From SIG440 sp045578305 (GTDB lineage: Bacteria; Bacillota; Clostridia; Monoglobales; Monoglobaceae), in NCBI GenBank assembly GCA_045578305.1, contig JAZNKA010000033.1, forward strand, positions 1 to 23,210: DNA of 23,210 nt. Reading direction: 5' to 3'. Below are positions 16,025-23,208 of the stretch, in pieces. Under the pieces are notes generated by a model that ran no database searches, was not told where the DNA came from, and saw nothing but the letters and a program-made list of their open reading frames with translations. The position numbers were made by a program, and so were the translations under genes. Within the stretch, counting starts at the first letter, position 1. Each line of letters begins with the position of its first letter.

Positions 16025-16080
16025 ATTGTAGGGTACACTCACGCCGATATTTCGGCAAGACTTAAAAGGAGCTGATTCAG

Positions 16081-17217
16081 ATGTTAGCGATTACAAACGC
16101 AACACTTGTTATGCCTGACCACTACATACCCGACGCGACACTTCTTATTGATGACGGACGGATTCTTGACTTTGGCAAAAAACTTGCTGTGCCTGATGAT
16201 GCCGATATTTTGGACGCAAAGGGTCAATTTGTGGGGCCCGGGCTTATCGACATACATACCCACGCCGATGGAACAACTTATTTTCATGATGACCCCGTTA
16301 AATGTTCGAAGACCCTTATCGAGCACGGCGTTACTTCTGTTCTGCCTGCACTTTTTTACAGTATGAACAAAGAAGAACATCTTGAGGCTATAAACAAATA
16401 CAAGAATGCAATCGCGAACGGCGAGTGCAAGAACATCATCGGCGTATATATGGAGGGACCATACTTAAATCCCGACTTTGGCTGCGATAAGGAGAAGAAT
16501 GTCTGGAAAGACCGCATTGCCGAAGCTGATTATGCCGAGGTTGTTGAGGCAGCAAAGGATTTTGCCAAGGTTTGGTGTGTTGCACCCGAACGCGAGGGAA
16601 TTTTGGACTTTGTCAAATATGTTAAGCGTGAAATTCCCGAAATCGTATTTTCGGTTGCACATTCCGAGGCAACTCCCGAGCAGATTGAAGCACTTATGCC
16701 TTATGGCTTAAAGCTTGGCACACACCACACCAATGCAACAGGAACTTTGGAGAACTACCCCGAAGTGCGTGGCGTCTGTGTTGACGAAACCGTAAACTAC
16801 AACGACGGAATTTATGCCGAAATCATCTGTGATTCGATGGGCGTTCACGTTCATCCTTATATGATAAGACTTATCAAACGAATCAAAGGACAGGACAAAA
16901 TCATTCTTATTGCGGATGCATTTGTTGCTGACGGGCCTCCTTTGCCAGGTCTTGAGGAGGCGTTTGATATCAACTTTGACTGGGGTGGCGATATTGCAGG
17001 GTCCAAACTGACACTTGATATTGCCTGCCACAATATGATGGTACACACCGGCGGCTCGATTTGTGATGTGTTTAAGTATGCATCGCTCAATCCGTCAAAA
17101 CTTCTTAATATGCCCGAAATAGGACAGATTAAGAAAGGAAATCTTGCAAACTTAATCATTGTTGATCAATGGTTTAATGTTAAAAATACTATACTAAAAG
17201 GAGAGATTTTAAAATGA
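16081..17217 (+). CDS. NagA-like amidohydrolase (divergent N-acetyl-amino-sugar-6-phosphate deacetylase)
   Basis: A 378-residue metal-dependent amidohydrolase with NagA architecture: small beta domains at both ends and a TIM barrel between. Seen are His59/His61 in GLIDIHTH, Glu125 in MEGPYLNP, His194 in AHSEAT, His215/216 in GTHHTNATG, His256/258 and catalytic-type Asp279 in ILIADA. Compared with classical NagA several signature runs differ: HTHA instead of HTHG, THHTNA instead of THLFNA, and an altered C-terminal part of the barrel. The substrate may therefore not be GlcNAc-6-phosphate; GalNAc-6-phosphate or another acetylated sugar phosphate is plausible. A second, classical nagA is nearby (20776-21930). 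Its stop overlaps the NagB-like start by ATGA, so the two are translationally coupled. Confidence 0.82.
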   Translation: MLAITNATLVMPDHYIPDATLLIDDGRILDFGKKLAVPDDADILDAKGQFVGPGLIDIHTHADGTTYFHDDPVKCSKTLIEHGVTSVLPALFYSMNKEEHLEAINKYKNAIANGECKNIIGVYMEGPYLNPDFGCDKEKNVWKDRIAEADYAEVVEAAKDFAKVWCVAPEREGILDFVKYVKREIPEIVFSVAHSEATPEQIEALMPYGLKLGTHHTNATGTLENYPEVRGVCVDETVNYNDGIYAEIICDSMGVHVHPYMIRLIKRIKGQDKIILIADAFVADGPPLPGLEEAFDINFDWGGDIAGSKLTLDIACHNMMVHTGGSICDVFKYASLNPSKLLNMPEIGQIKKGNLANLIIVDQWFNVKNTILKGEILK

Positions 17218-18188
17218 GTAATTTTATTACTGACCCGGCAACAAAATTTGATTTTCAGCCACACGAGTTTGTTCCTTTTAAGGACAAGAAGGTTTGCGAT
17301 TATGTTCGCAGCCTCAGCGGCAAGGATCTTGAAAAAAGAGAAGATTGGTGGCATCCCGAATTTAACGTAAAAGTTATGATGAACCCCCATCCCGTTCTCA
17401 TCGCAACACTTTTTGAGCGCCTCAGAGCTGCATCAGAAGCAGGCAAGAGCTTTACAATGATCCTCGGTAACCCCGAACCTGACACATACATTCCTCTTGC
17501 ACAGCTTATCAACTATTTCGGCGTTGACTGCAGCAAGGTTCACCTTGTAGCAGAAGATGAATGGGCAGACGAATCAGGAAACATCGCTCCTATTACATAC
17601 GAAGCAGGTTTTGCACATTCTATGATCAAGTATCTCTACTATCAGATCGATGAAAAGCTTCGTATGCCTATGGAAAATGTTCACTTCCCCACAAATGCAA
17701 ACATCAAGGATTACTCCAAGATAATTGACGACATCACTGAGGGAACAGGTGCTGATATCGCATCAACTTCACCCGGTTGGGCAGGCCACATGGCATTTGT
17801 TGATCCTATCCCCGAATTCATCGGCAGCGGTGACATCGAAGAATGGCTCAACCAGCCCGCACAGATCGTTAAACTTCACCCAATGACCATTATGCAGAAC
17901 TCTCTCAACGGTACATTCGGTCAGTCAGGTGATATTGCCAACGTTCCTCCTTGTGCAGCAACCATCGGCCCGCTCGATGTAATGCGCGCAAAGGAAAGAA
18001 TTGAGGTTCATGCACTTGCAACATGCGGCACATTCTCTTCATGGCAGAGAATGACCAGCCGTCTTTGCACACATGGTCCTGTTACACCTTACCTCCCCAG
18101 CTCGATGCTTCAGACAAAGAAGACTCAGGTTTATATCAGCGAAGAGCTTGCAGCTCCGTTTGAATGCTGGGAAAAGGTTGGCTACTAA
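17214..18188 (+). CDS. NagB-like amino-sugar-phosphate isomerase/deaminase family protein, atypical active site
   Basis: A 324-residue protein of the glucosamine-6-phosphate isomerase/6-phosphogluconolactonase fold, longer than usual NagB (about 240-270). Residues 113-117 (AEDEW) align with the NagB LDEY run holding the proton-abstracting Asp. Residues 186-198 (SPGWAGHMAFVDP) align with the NagB GxGxDGHIAFNEP run. The His (192) is kept, but the preceding Asp is Ala190 and the following Glu is Asp197. These residues shape the ring-opening triad in NagB, so activity or substrate has probably changed. AAGGAG precedes the start, which overlaps the deacetylase stop. Codon choice looks biased toward a limited set (many GCA, CTC, ATC), suggesting high expression. 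Likely substrate: the deacetylated product of its partner. A perfect hairpin terminator follows. Confidence 0.7.
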   Translation: MSNFITDPATKFDFQPHEFVPFKDKKVCDYVRSLSGKDLEKREDWWHPEFNVKVMMNPHPVLIATLFERLRAASEAGKSFTMILGNPEPDTYIPLAQLINYFGVDCSKVHLVAEDEWADESGNIAPITYEAGFAHSMIKYLYYQIDEKLRMPMENVHFPTNANIKDYSKIIDDITEGTGADIASTSPGWAGHMAFVDPIPEFIGSGDIEEWLNQPAQIVKLHPMTIMQNSLNGTFGQSGDIANVPPCAATIGPLDVMRAKERIEVHALATCGTFSSWQRMTSRLCTHGPVTPYLPSSMLQTKKTQVYISEELAAPFECWEKVGY

Positions 18189-18192
18189 TATT

Positions 18193-18222
18193 AAAACGGG
18201 CGAAGAAATTCGCCCGTTTTTT
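18193..18222 (+). terminator. Intrinsic terminator after the nagA-like/nagB-like pair
   Basis: AAAACGGGCGAA and TTCGCCCGTTTT form a perfect 12-base stem with a GAAA loop, followed by more T. It begins 4 bases after the stop codon and separates this operon from the malic enzyme gene. Confidence 0.92.
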
Positions 18223-18270
18223 ATTCGTTAAGAAAATCACAATTATATTTTGACAGAGGAGAATTGCACT

Positions 18271-19443
18271 ATGGATATCAAACAAGAAGCACTCAAAATG
18301 CACTATGGCCTTAAAGGAAAAATCGAGGTTGTTTCGCGTGCAAAGGTCGAGACAAGCGAGGATTTGTCTCTTGCATACACCCCCGGCGTTGCAGAGCCTT
18401 GTCTTGTGATAAAAGAAGATACCGACAAGTCATTTGAACTGACCCGCAGACACAATCTGGTAGCGGTTGTTACCGACGGCACGGCTGTTTTGGGACTTGG
18501 TGACATCGGACCCGAGGCAGGCATGCCGGTTATGGAAGGAAAGTGCGTACTCTTTAAGGAATTTGGCGATGTTGACGCATTCCCCATTTGCATAAAGTCA
18601 AAGGATGTTGATGAGATTGTGCAGACTGTTTACAATATCTCAGGCTCGTTTGGCGGTATCAATCTTGAGGATATTTCGGCTCCCAGATGCTTTGAAATCG
18701 AGAAAAGACTGAAAGAGTTGTGCGACATTCCGGTTTTCCATGACGACCAGCATGGTACTGCAATTGTTACAGCTGCAGCACTTATCAACGCTCTTAAGGT
18801 GGTTAAAAAGGACATTGACAAAATCAAGGTTGTTATAAGCGGCGCAGGCAGTGCAGGTATTGCAATTGCAAATCATCTTTTTGCAATCGGAGTCAAGGAT
18901 ATCATTCTTTGCAACAGCAAGGGAATAATTTGCGAGGGTATGCCAAACCTCAACGACGCACAGGCTGAGATGAGCAAAAAGACAAACCGCGAAAAACTTA
19001 CAGGCAGCCTTTCGGATGCGCTTCGCGGAGCAGATGTTTTTGTTGGTGTTTCGGCTCCTAATATTGTAACCGGTGATGACATAAGAGCTATGGCAAAGGA
19101 TGCGATTGTTCTTCCTATGGCAAATCCTGTACCCGAAATTATGCCCGATGTTGCAATCGCGGCAGGCGCTAAAGTTGTGGGAACAGGCCGTTCGGACTTC
19201 CCCAACCAGATAAACAATGTTCTTGCCTTCCCCGGAATTTTCAGAGGTGCACTCGACGTACGTGCATCCGATATAAATGACGAAATGAAGCTTGCAACAT
19301 CTTATGCAATAGCAAGTCTTGTCTCGGACAAGGAACTTTCGCCCGAATATATAATCCCCAAAGCGTTTGACCCAAGAGTCGGCAAGGTTGTCGCCGAGGC
19401 AGTAGCAAAAGCTGCAAAAGAAAGCGGCGTTGCCAGAATTTAA
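18271..19443 (+). CDS. Malic enzyme (short bacterial form)
   Basis: A 390-residue oxidative-decarboxylating malate dehydrogenase (malate to pyruvate and CO2, with NAD or NADP). Features: catalytic Tyr36 in SLAYTPGVAEPC, Lys91 in MEGKCVLFKEFGD, metal ligands in NLEDI (133-134) and FHDDQHGTA (157-163), the nucleotide loop GAGSAG (191-196), and near the C-terminus GRSDFPNQINNVLAFPGIFRGALD. The length fits the small form without the phosphotransacetylase domain. The frame is open from a TTG at 18250, but AGGAG 9 bases before the ATG at 18271 and the homology fix the start. It has terminators on both sides. Only a weak promoter candidate is visible in the 48-base gap, so some read-through may feed it. 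No functional link to the neighbouring amino-sugar genes is evident. Confidence 0.94.
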   Translation: MDIKQEALKMHYGLKGKIEVVSRAKVETSEDLSLAYTPGVAEPCLVIKEDTDKSFELTRRHNLVAVVTDGTAVLGLGDIGPEAGMPVMEGKCVLFKEFGDVDAFPICIKSKDVDEIVQTVYNISGSFGGINLEDISAPRCFEIEKRLKELCDIPVFHDDQHGTAIVTAAALINALKVVKKDIDKIKVVISGAGSAGIAIANHLFAIGVKDIILCNSKGIICEGMPNLNDAQAEMSKKTNREKLTGSLSDALRGADVFVGVSAPNIVTGDDIRAMAKDAIVLPMANPVPEIMPDVAIAAGAKVVGTGRSDFPNQINNVLAFPGIFRGALDVRASDINDEMKLATSYAIASLVSDKELSPEYIIPKAFDPRVGKVVAEAVAKAAKESGVARI

Positions 19444-19445
19444 CC

Positions 19446-19476
19446 AAAAAAAACCACCTAAACAGGTGGTTTTTTT
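19446..19476. terminator. Bidirectional terminator between convergent genes
   Basis: ACCACCT and AGGTGGT with an AAAC loop, flanked by 8 A on the left and 7 T on the right. It lies 3 bases after the malic enzyme stop and 7 bases beyond the end of the convergent hexosaminidase remnant, and would serve both. Confidence 0.92.
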
Positions 19477-19482
19477 ATTTTG

Positions 19483-20740
19483 TTATCTCCAATAACCCAT
19501 ATGACCACTTGTGACCATCTGCTCGTAGAAGTTTGCTACTCCAAAGCCGGCATCCGCAGGCCTCTCCGCCACATCGTACCCCAGTCTCTTTTCTTCAAGT
19601 TCCAAAAGGCAGTTCACTTTGCCCTCAAGATACTGATCGAGTCTGTAAATGGTGGAATCTATACGCGACATAATTCCGCCATATCGGATATCAAGCACCA
19701 TATCTTACCACAACTCCGCCCCAGGTAGGAATTCCCCCTGCAAAAATAATATCATTTTCCAGAGCTTTTTGTTTCTCAAATGCTATTTCATAAAATTCCT
19801 GGTCGTCCTTAACATACGACCAATATACCATCCCTACATTCTTGGGTATCTGAGCCACAACCTCGTCGGTAAATTCTACGTCGGGGTCACGGTACGAATT
19901 GACTTTCGAAGCCAGCTTAAAGAACATATCATTCCACATCATCGGCTTAAGACCATGCTTTTCGGCAATTCCACGCACGCGCTCCAGATGCTTACACATT
20001 ATTTCAAACGCCGGCTTGTATCCGTTTCTTACAAAGTACTCTCCTGTTCCAAGACCCTCTGCCTCGTCCATACCGATGTGTATGCGGTTGCTGCGGAAGG
20101 GTTTGCTTGCTGCCACAATCATATACTCAATAAACTCATAGGTCTTTTCATCATCTGCCAGCAAAATATTGTTGGTATCTTTCGGGGCACCGCAAGAGTT
20201 CCACTTAAGCATAACCTTAAGATGCGCAAGTGTCTGCATACAGGGAATCATCTCAATTCCCAATGCGAAAGCATAATCATCACACTCTTTAAGCTCGTTA
20301 AAAGTATATCTTCCGCGCATATATCCAAAGTAAGGATAGTTCTCGACTTCATACGTATCCTCGGTGTAAAGCATCGCCATATTAAAGCCCATTATCGACA
20401 TTGTTTCCAGCAAATCCTTGACACTGTCAACGGTCAGCACCGCATTTCTCGAACAATCAAACATTGCCCCCAGGGTTTTAAAATTCGGGGTTTCCGAAAC
20501 GCAGAGTTCTCCACCCTTTTTAAGATTTTCAAACAGTATGCCCAAAGCTCTGAAAAAGTGGCATTTCTCTGCATATTCAATTGTCGCACTCGTCTCGTTG
20601 CCGCAAACCTTCAATCCCCCATTTGCCTTTTTGACAACTACTTCAAATCCATCCTTCGAAACGGTGTAATGGAGTTTTTGGGACAAAATTTCTATCCCCT
20701 GCTCAAGCTCTTTTATGTCCCCACTGAATTTTATACGCAT
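19483..20740 (-). pseudogene. Family 20 beta-N-acetylhexosaminidase, broken by an internal out-of-frame deletion
   Basis: The first part, 20740-19691 (349 residues), contains the GH20 barrel with the catalytic Asp-Glu pair D225-E226 in HIGMDEAEGLG and ends after AGGIPTWGGVVVRYGA at a TGA. The second part, 19701-19483, is in another frame and encodes what looks like the C-terminal helical end of the same family (DIRYGGIMSRIDSTIYRL and YLEGKV). Together they give about 420 residues, against roughly 600 for relatives of this type. The barrel end, where a WGDDG-type run is expected, is missing. The parts meet near ATATGGTGCTTGATAT, so about 200 codons appear lost with a frame change. An intact enzyme would have released terminal GlcNAc or GalNAc; no signal peptide is seen, so it would have been cytoplasmic. 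The start has only a weak ribosome binding site. Confidence 0.8.
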
Positions 20741-20775
20741 TTTTCTTTCCGCGCATCCGATATGCCGATTTTCTT

Positions 20776-21930
20776 TTATTCAACAACTTTTCCGCCAACA
20801 ATAACTGTGCTTACCGAAATATCGTCGTCAAACATAACAAGGTCAGCGTCAAATCCCGGCTTTATAACGCCTTTTTTGTCAAGTCCCAAAAGCTGTGCCG
20901 GGTTTTTTGTCATCGCTTTTACAGCATCAACAAGCGGTATCGCGGCATCACGAGCGCAAACACGTACAAGTCTGTCGGCAGTCGCAATGCTTCCTGCAAA
21001 TGCACTGCGGTCGAGCAATTTGCAAACCCCGTCTTCCATTATATATTCAGTGCCGCCAACATTTCCTCTTTCATGAGTTGTTCCCGCAACCGACAGCGAG
21101 TCCGTAACAAGACAAAGCCTGTCACTTGTTTTAACCTTGAAAATAAGTTTTATAAGCTCGGGCGGCAAGTGCTTGCCGTCAGCAATAATCTCGGCATAAA
21201 GTTCGTCATGAAGAAAAGCCGTCTCTATAACGCCCAGCTTTCTGAATCCCATTTCGCGCGTGATTGTCGAAGTGCACGAGAAAAGATGTGTTACCGAATC
21301 ACATCCGTTTTGCATTGCAACAAGCATATCGTCATACTTTGCCGCAGTATGCCCCGCCGATGCACTTATTTTGTTTTCGCTTATGTACTTGCAAAACTCT
21401 CCGCTCGGGTCATTTTCGGGGGCATAGCTCCAGCGCTTTATTATCCCCTTAAATTTTTCAACAAGCTCGGTGTAGTCTGCCTTTATGGGCGGGGTGATGT
21501 TATCGGTGTTTTGTGCTCCGCACATCTCTTTCGAAAAATACGGACCCTCAAGGTGTGCCCCGACAATATTTGCCTTTGACAAGCCTTTTTCCATGCATTC
21601 CTTTATGCTTTCAAGCGCCGCCACGGTAACATCCTTTTTAGATGCCGTAACCGTAGGCAAAATCGAGGTCGTGCCGTGCGAAAGATGAAAGTCCGCCGCT
21701 TTCGCAATCCCCTCTGCGTCAGTCAAGCCAAAATCCGCCCCTACTGCACCGTGCGTGTGCATATCAATAAATCCGGGTGATATGTATTTCCCCTCTGCAT
21801 CAATTATCTCTGCCACCTCGGACGGCATCGTATCCTCAACTCCAAAAATTGAGCCATCCTTTATGCAAAGATATTTACCCTCAACAATTTTATCTTCCAA
21901 AACAAGTTTTCCGTTTTTAATTACAAGCAT
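20776..21930 (-). CDS. nagA: N-acetylglucosamine-6-phosphate deacetylase
   Basis: A 384-residue classical NagA: GlcNAc-6-phosphate to GlcN-6-phosphate and acetate, in the cytoplasm. Visible active-site features are HTHG (H58, H60), metal-ligand Glu128 in HLEGPYFS, His194 in AGHTAAK, His215 in THLFS, His254 in ADGKHLPP and catalytic Asp277 in VTDSLSVAGT; AFAGSIATADRLV follows. The frame is open from a TTG at 21945, but GAGGGG 7 bases before the ATG at 21930 decides the start. It lies 21 bases after yitT and 35 bases before the hexosaminidase remnant, consistent with one operon for breaking down acetylated amino sugars. Its partner hydrolase is now broken. Confidence 0.93.
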   Translation of the reverse strand: MLVIKNGKLVLEDKIVEGKYLCIKDGSIFGVEDTMPSEVAEIIDAEGKYISPGFIDMHTHGAVGADFGLTDAEGIAKAADFHLSHGTTSILPTVTASKKDVTVAALESIKECMEKGLSKANIVGAHLEGPYFSKEMCGAQNTDNITPPIKADYTELVEKFKGIIKRWSYAPENDPSGEFCKYISENKISASAGHTAAKYDDMLVAMQNGCDSVTHLFSCTSTITREMGFRKLGVIETAFLHDELYAEIIADGKHLPPELIKLIFKVKTSDRLCLVTDSLSVAGTTHERGNVGGTEYIMEDGVCKLLDRSAFAGSIATADRLVRVCARDAAIPLVDAVKAMTKNPAQLLGLDKKGVIKPGFDADLVMFDDDISVSTVIVGGKVVE

Positions 21931-21951
21931 AATAACACCCCTCAATTCCTT

Positions 21952-22803
21952 TTATTTATAAAGTAAAAAGCCTTTTCCGTCTATGTGCTGTGCCTCGGCA
22001 AGTATTATAAACGCTCCTGGGTCAATTTCTCTGACCTTGCGTTTGAATGCAGGCACCTCTTTGTTTTTAAGTGCACACAAAAGCATCACTTTTTTCTCGT
22101 TTGTATATTCACCCCAAACATCTATCTTGGTAACACCTCTGGGCGAGGTTGCAACCAGCTTCTGCGAAATTTCGCTGCCCTTTTCGCTGATAACAAAAAC
22201 CAGCTTGGATATGTTGAGGTTGTGGATTATATAATCTATCGAATATGTAGAAACAACAAGTGCAATAACGCTGAACATAAGCAAATCAAAATCGCGGAAT
22301 ATGCACAAGGAAGCCACAATTATCGCCCCGTCAATTGCCAGCAAAAGCGACCCGATTGAAAGGTGTGGCATAAAATGCTGCGCTATTCTGCCAACAATGT
22401 CAGTCCCGCCGGTTGACGCGCCCGAAACAAATGTAAACGAAATCCCGGCGCCATAAAGCACCGCCCCGAAAATCGTAGCAAGAAGAACATTGGAGGTTGC
22501 CGGCGGCAAATATGAAGCAAGCTGAATAAACACCGAAACCAGCATCGAGCCAACAAGAGTTTTTATGACAAATTCTTTGCCCAGTATTTTAATTCCGATA
22601 AGCAAAAGTACAACATTGATAAGCGCCGACGAAAGTCCCGGCTCGACCCCAAGTGCATGATAAAGCAGCGTCGAAACGCCCGAAACACCGCCGGTTATGA
22701 TTTTGTTGGGAAGCAAAAACAAGCTTACCCCCATTGCAGTCATAAGCGTTCCAGGAAGTATTCCCCAATATGTTTTTATGATATTCCAGGTTTTTGCAAA
22801 CAC
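21952..22803 (-). CDS. YitT family membrane protein
   Basis: A 283-residue protein of the YitT/DUF161 family: five or so hydrophobic segments in the first about 200 residues (GTLMTAMGVSLFLLPNKI, then ITGGVSGVSTLLYH and GASTGGTDIVGRI), then a cytoplasmic DUF2179 domain at the C-terminus (SPRGVTKIDVWGEYTNEKKV, and DPGAFIILAEAQHIDGKGF). The family's transport role is not well defined. The frame continues upstream to an ATG at 22893, but that would place the coding start upstream of the predicted promoter. A GTG at 22803 with AGGAG 9 bases before it gives the usual family length, so it is chosen. It seems to be the first gene of an operon with nagA and the hexosaminidase remnant. Confidence 0.88.
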   Translation of the reverse strand: MFAKTWNIIKTYWGILPGTLMTAMGVSLFLLPNKIITGGVSGVSTLLYHALGVEPGLSSALINVVLLLIGIKILGKEFVIKTLVGSMLVSVFIQLASYLPPATSNVLLATIFGAVLYGAGISFTFVSGASTGGTDIVGRIAQHFMPHLSIGSLLLAIDGAIIVASLCIFRDFDLLMFSVIALVVSTYSIDYIIHNLNISKLVFVISEKGSEISQKLVATSPRGVTKIDVWGEYTNEKKVMLLCALKNKEVPAFKRKVREIDPGAFIILAEAQHIDGKGFLLYK

Positions 22804-22840
22804 AACTGTTCTCTCCTGTCTTCTCTCTTTTTCTGAACTT

Positions 22841-22869
22841 AGTTTAACACAAATTAGGTTTGAATTCAA
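22841..22869 (-). promoter_or_regulatory. Sigma-A promoter of the yitT-nagA operon
   Basis: On the minus strand, TTGAAT (22864-22869), 17 bases, then TAAACT (22841-22846). Transcription would start near 22834, leaving about 30 bases before the GTG start of yitT. Confidence 0.65.
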
Positions 22870-22890
22870 TACTTTCGGCGCAAATAATGA

Positions 22891-22914
22891 CACAAATATA
22901 TGATTTTATTTGTG
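22891..22914. promoter_or_regulatory. Inverted repeat upstream of the yitT promoter
   Basis: CACAAATA and TATTTGTG are exact inverse complements around 8 bases, about 22 bases upstream of the -35 box. It may be a regulator site. It cannot be assigned, and its AT-rich composition raises the chance of coincidence. Confidence 0.35.
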
Positions 22915-22981
22915 CCCTTTGCACGCAAGCTTGATTTTCGCACTCAGCCAAATCGTTTTTTGAAAAATCTTAAAAAAAAGC

Positions 22982-23010
22982 TTGACATCTCTTTTGTAAT
23001 GTGTTATTAT
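22982..23010 (+). promoter_or_regulatory. Sigma-A promoter of the tRNA operon
   Basis: TTGACA (22982-22987), 17 bases, then TATTAT (23005-23010), with an A-rich stretch just upstream that could act as an UP element. Transcription would start about 5 bases before the mature tRNA-Met. Confidence 0.85.
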
Positions 23011-23021
23011 GGATAAGCTAT

Positions 23022-23098
23022 GGCGGTATAGCTCAGTTGGCTAGAGCATACGGTTCATACCCGTAGTGTCACTAGTTCGAATCTAGTTACCGCTACCA
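23022..23098 (+). tRNA. tRNA-Met (CAU), elongator type
   Basis: A 77-base cloverleaf with encoded CCA: acceptor GGCGGTA/TACCGCT (first pair G-U), D arm GCTC/GAGC, anticodon arm TACGG/CCGTA with loop TTCATAC, and T arm ACTAG/CTAGT with loop TTCGAAT. The anticodon stem lacks the three G-C pairs of initiator tRNA. The sequence closely follows the Bacillus elongator tRNA-Met, which also argues against the lysidine-modified tRNA-Ile2. Confidence 0.95.
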
Positions 23099-23103
23099 TC
23101 AAA

Positions 23104-23129
23104 AAACCCACGACGAAAGTCGTGGGTTT
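23104..23129 (+). terminator. Hairpin between the two tRNAs (possible weak terminator)
   Basis: AAACCCACGAC and GTCGTGGGTTT form a perfect 11-base stem with a GAAA loop, then TATATG instead of a long T-run. It fills most of the 35 bases between the tRNAs. It may be a leaky terminator or a processing signal. Confidence 0.6.
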
Positions 23130-23133
23130 ATAT

Positions 23134-23208
23134 GGCTCCTTGGTCAAGTGGTTAAGACTCCGCCCTCTCACGGCGGCTACAGGGGTTCGAATCCCCTAGG
23201 AGTCACCA
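23134..23208 (+). tRNA. tRNA-Glu (CUC)
   Basis: A 75-base cloverleaf with encoded CCA: acceptor GGCTCCT/AGGAGTC (one G-U pair), anticodon arm CCGCC/GGCGG with loop CTCTCAC giving anticodon CUC for GAG codons, and T arm AGGGG/CCCCT with loop TTCGAAT. The body matches bacterial tRNA-Glu. No separate promoter is visible, so it is probably co-transcribed with tRNA-Met. Confidence 0.95.

Noticed and set aside
18250..18255. TTGACA just before the malic enzyme start
   Set aside because: A matching -10 would fall inside the coding region after the ATG, so it cannot drive a normal transcript of this gene. It coincides with the upstream TTG codon of the frame.
19649..21076. Long open frame on the plus strand (475 codons) opposite the hexosaminidase remnant and nagA
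   Set aside because: Its protein has no recognisable family features and it mirrors two well-supported minus-strand genes; it lacks a convincing ribosome binding site. It is an antisense shadow.
22804..22893. Upstream N-terminal extension of the YitT frame to an ATG at 22893
   Set aside because: It would put the coding start upstream of the predicted promoter, and the GTG at 22803 has a good ribosome binding site and gives the usual family length.
22804..23021. Riboswitch or small RNA in the gap between yitT and the tRNAs
   Set aside because: Beyond the two promoters and one dyad, no conserved riboswitch or T-box element could be recognised. The leader of yitT is only about 30 bases.
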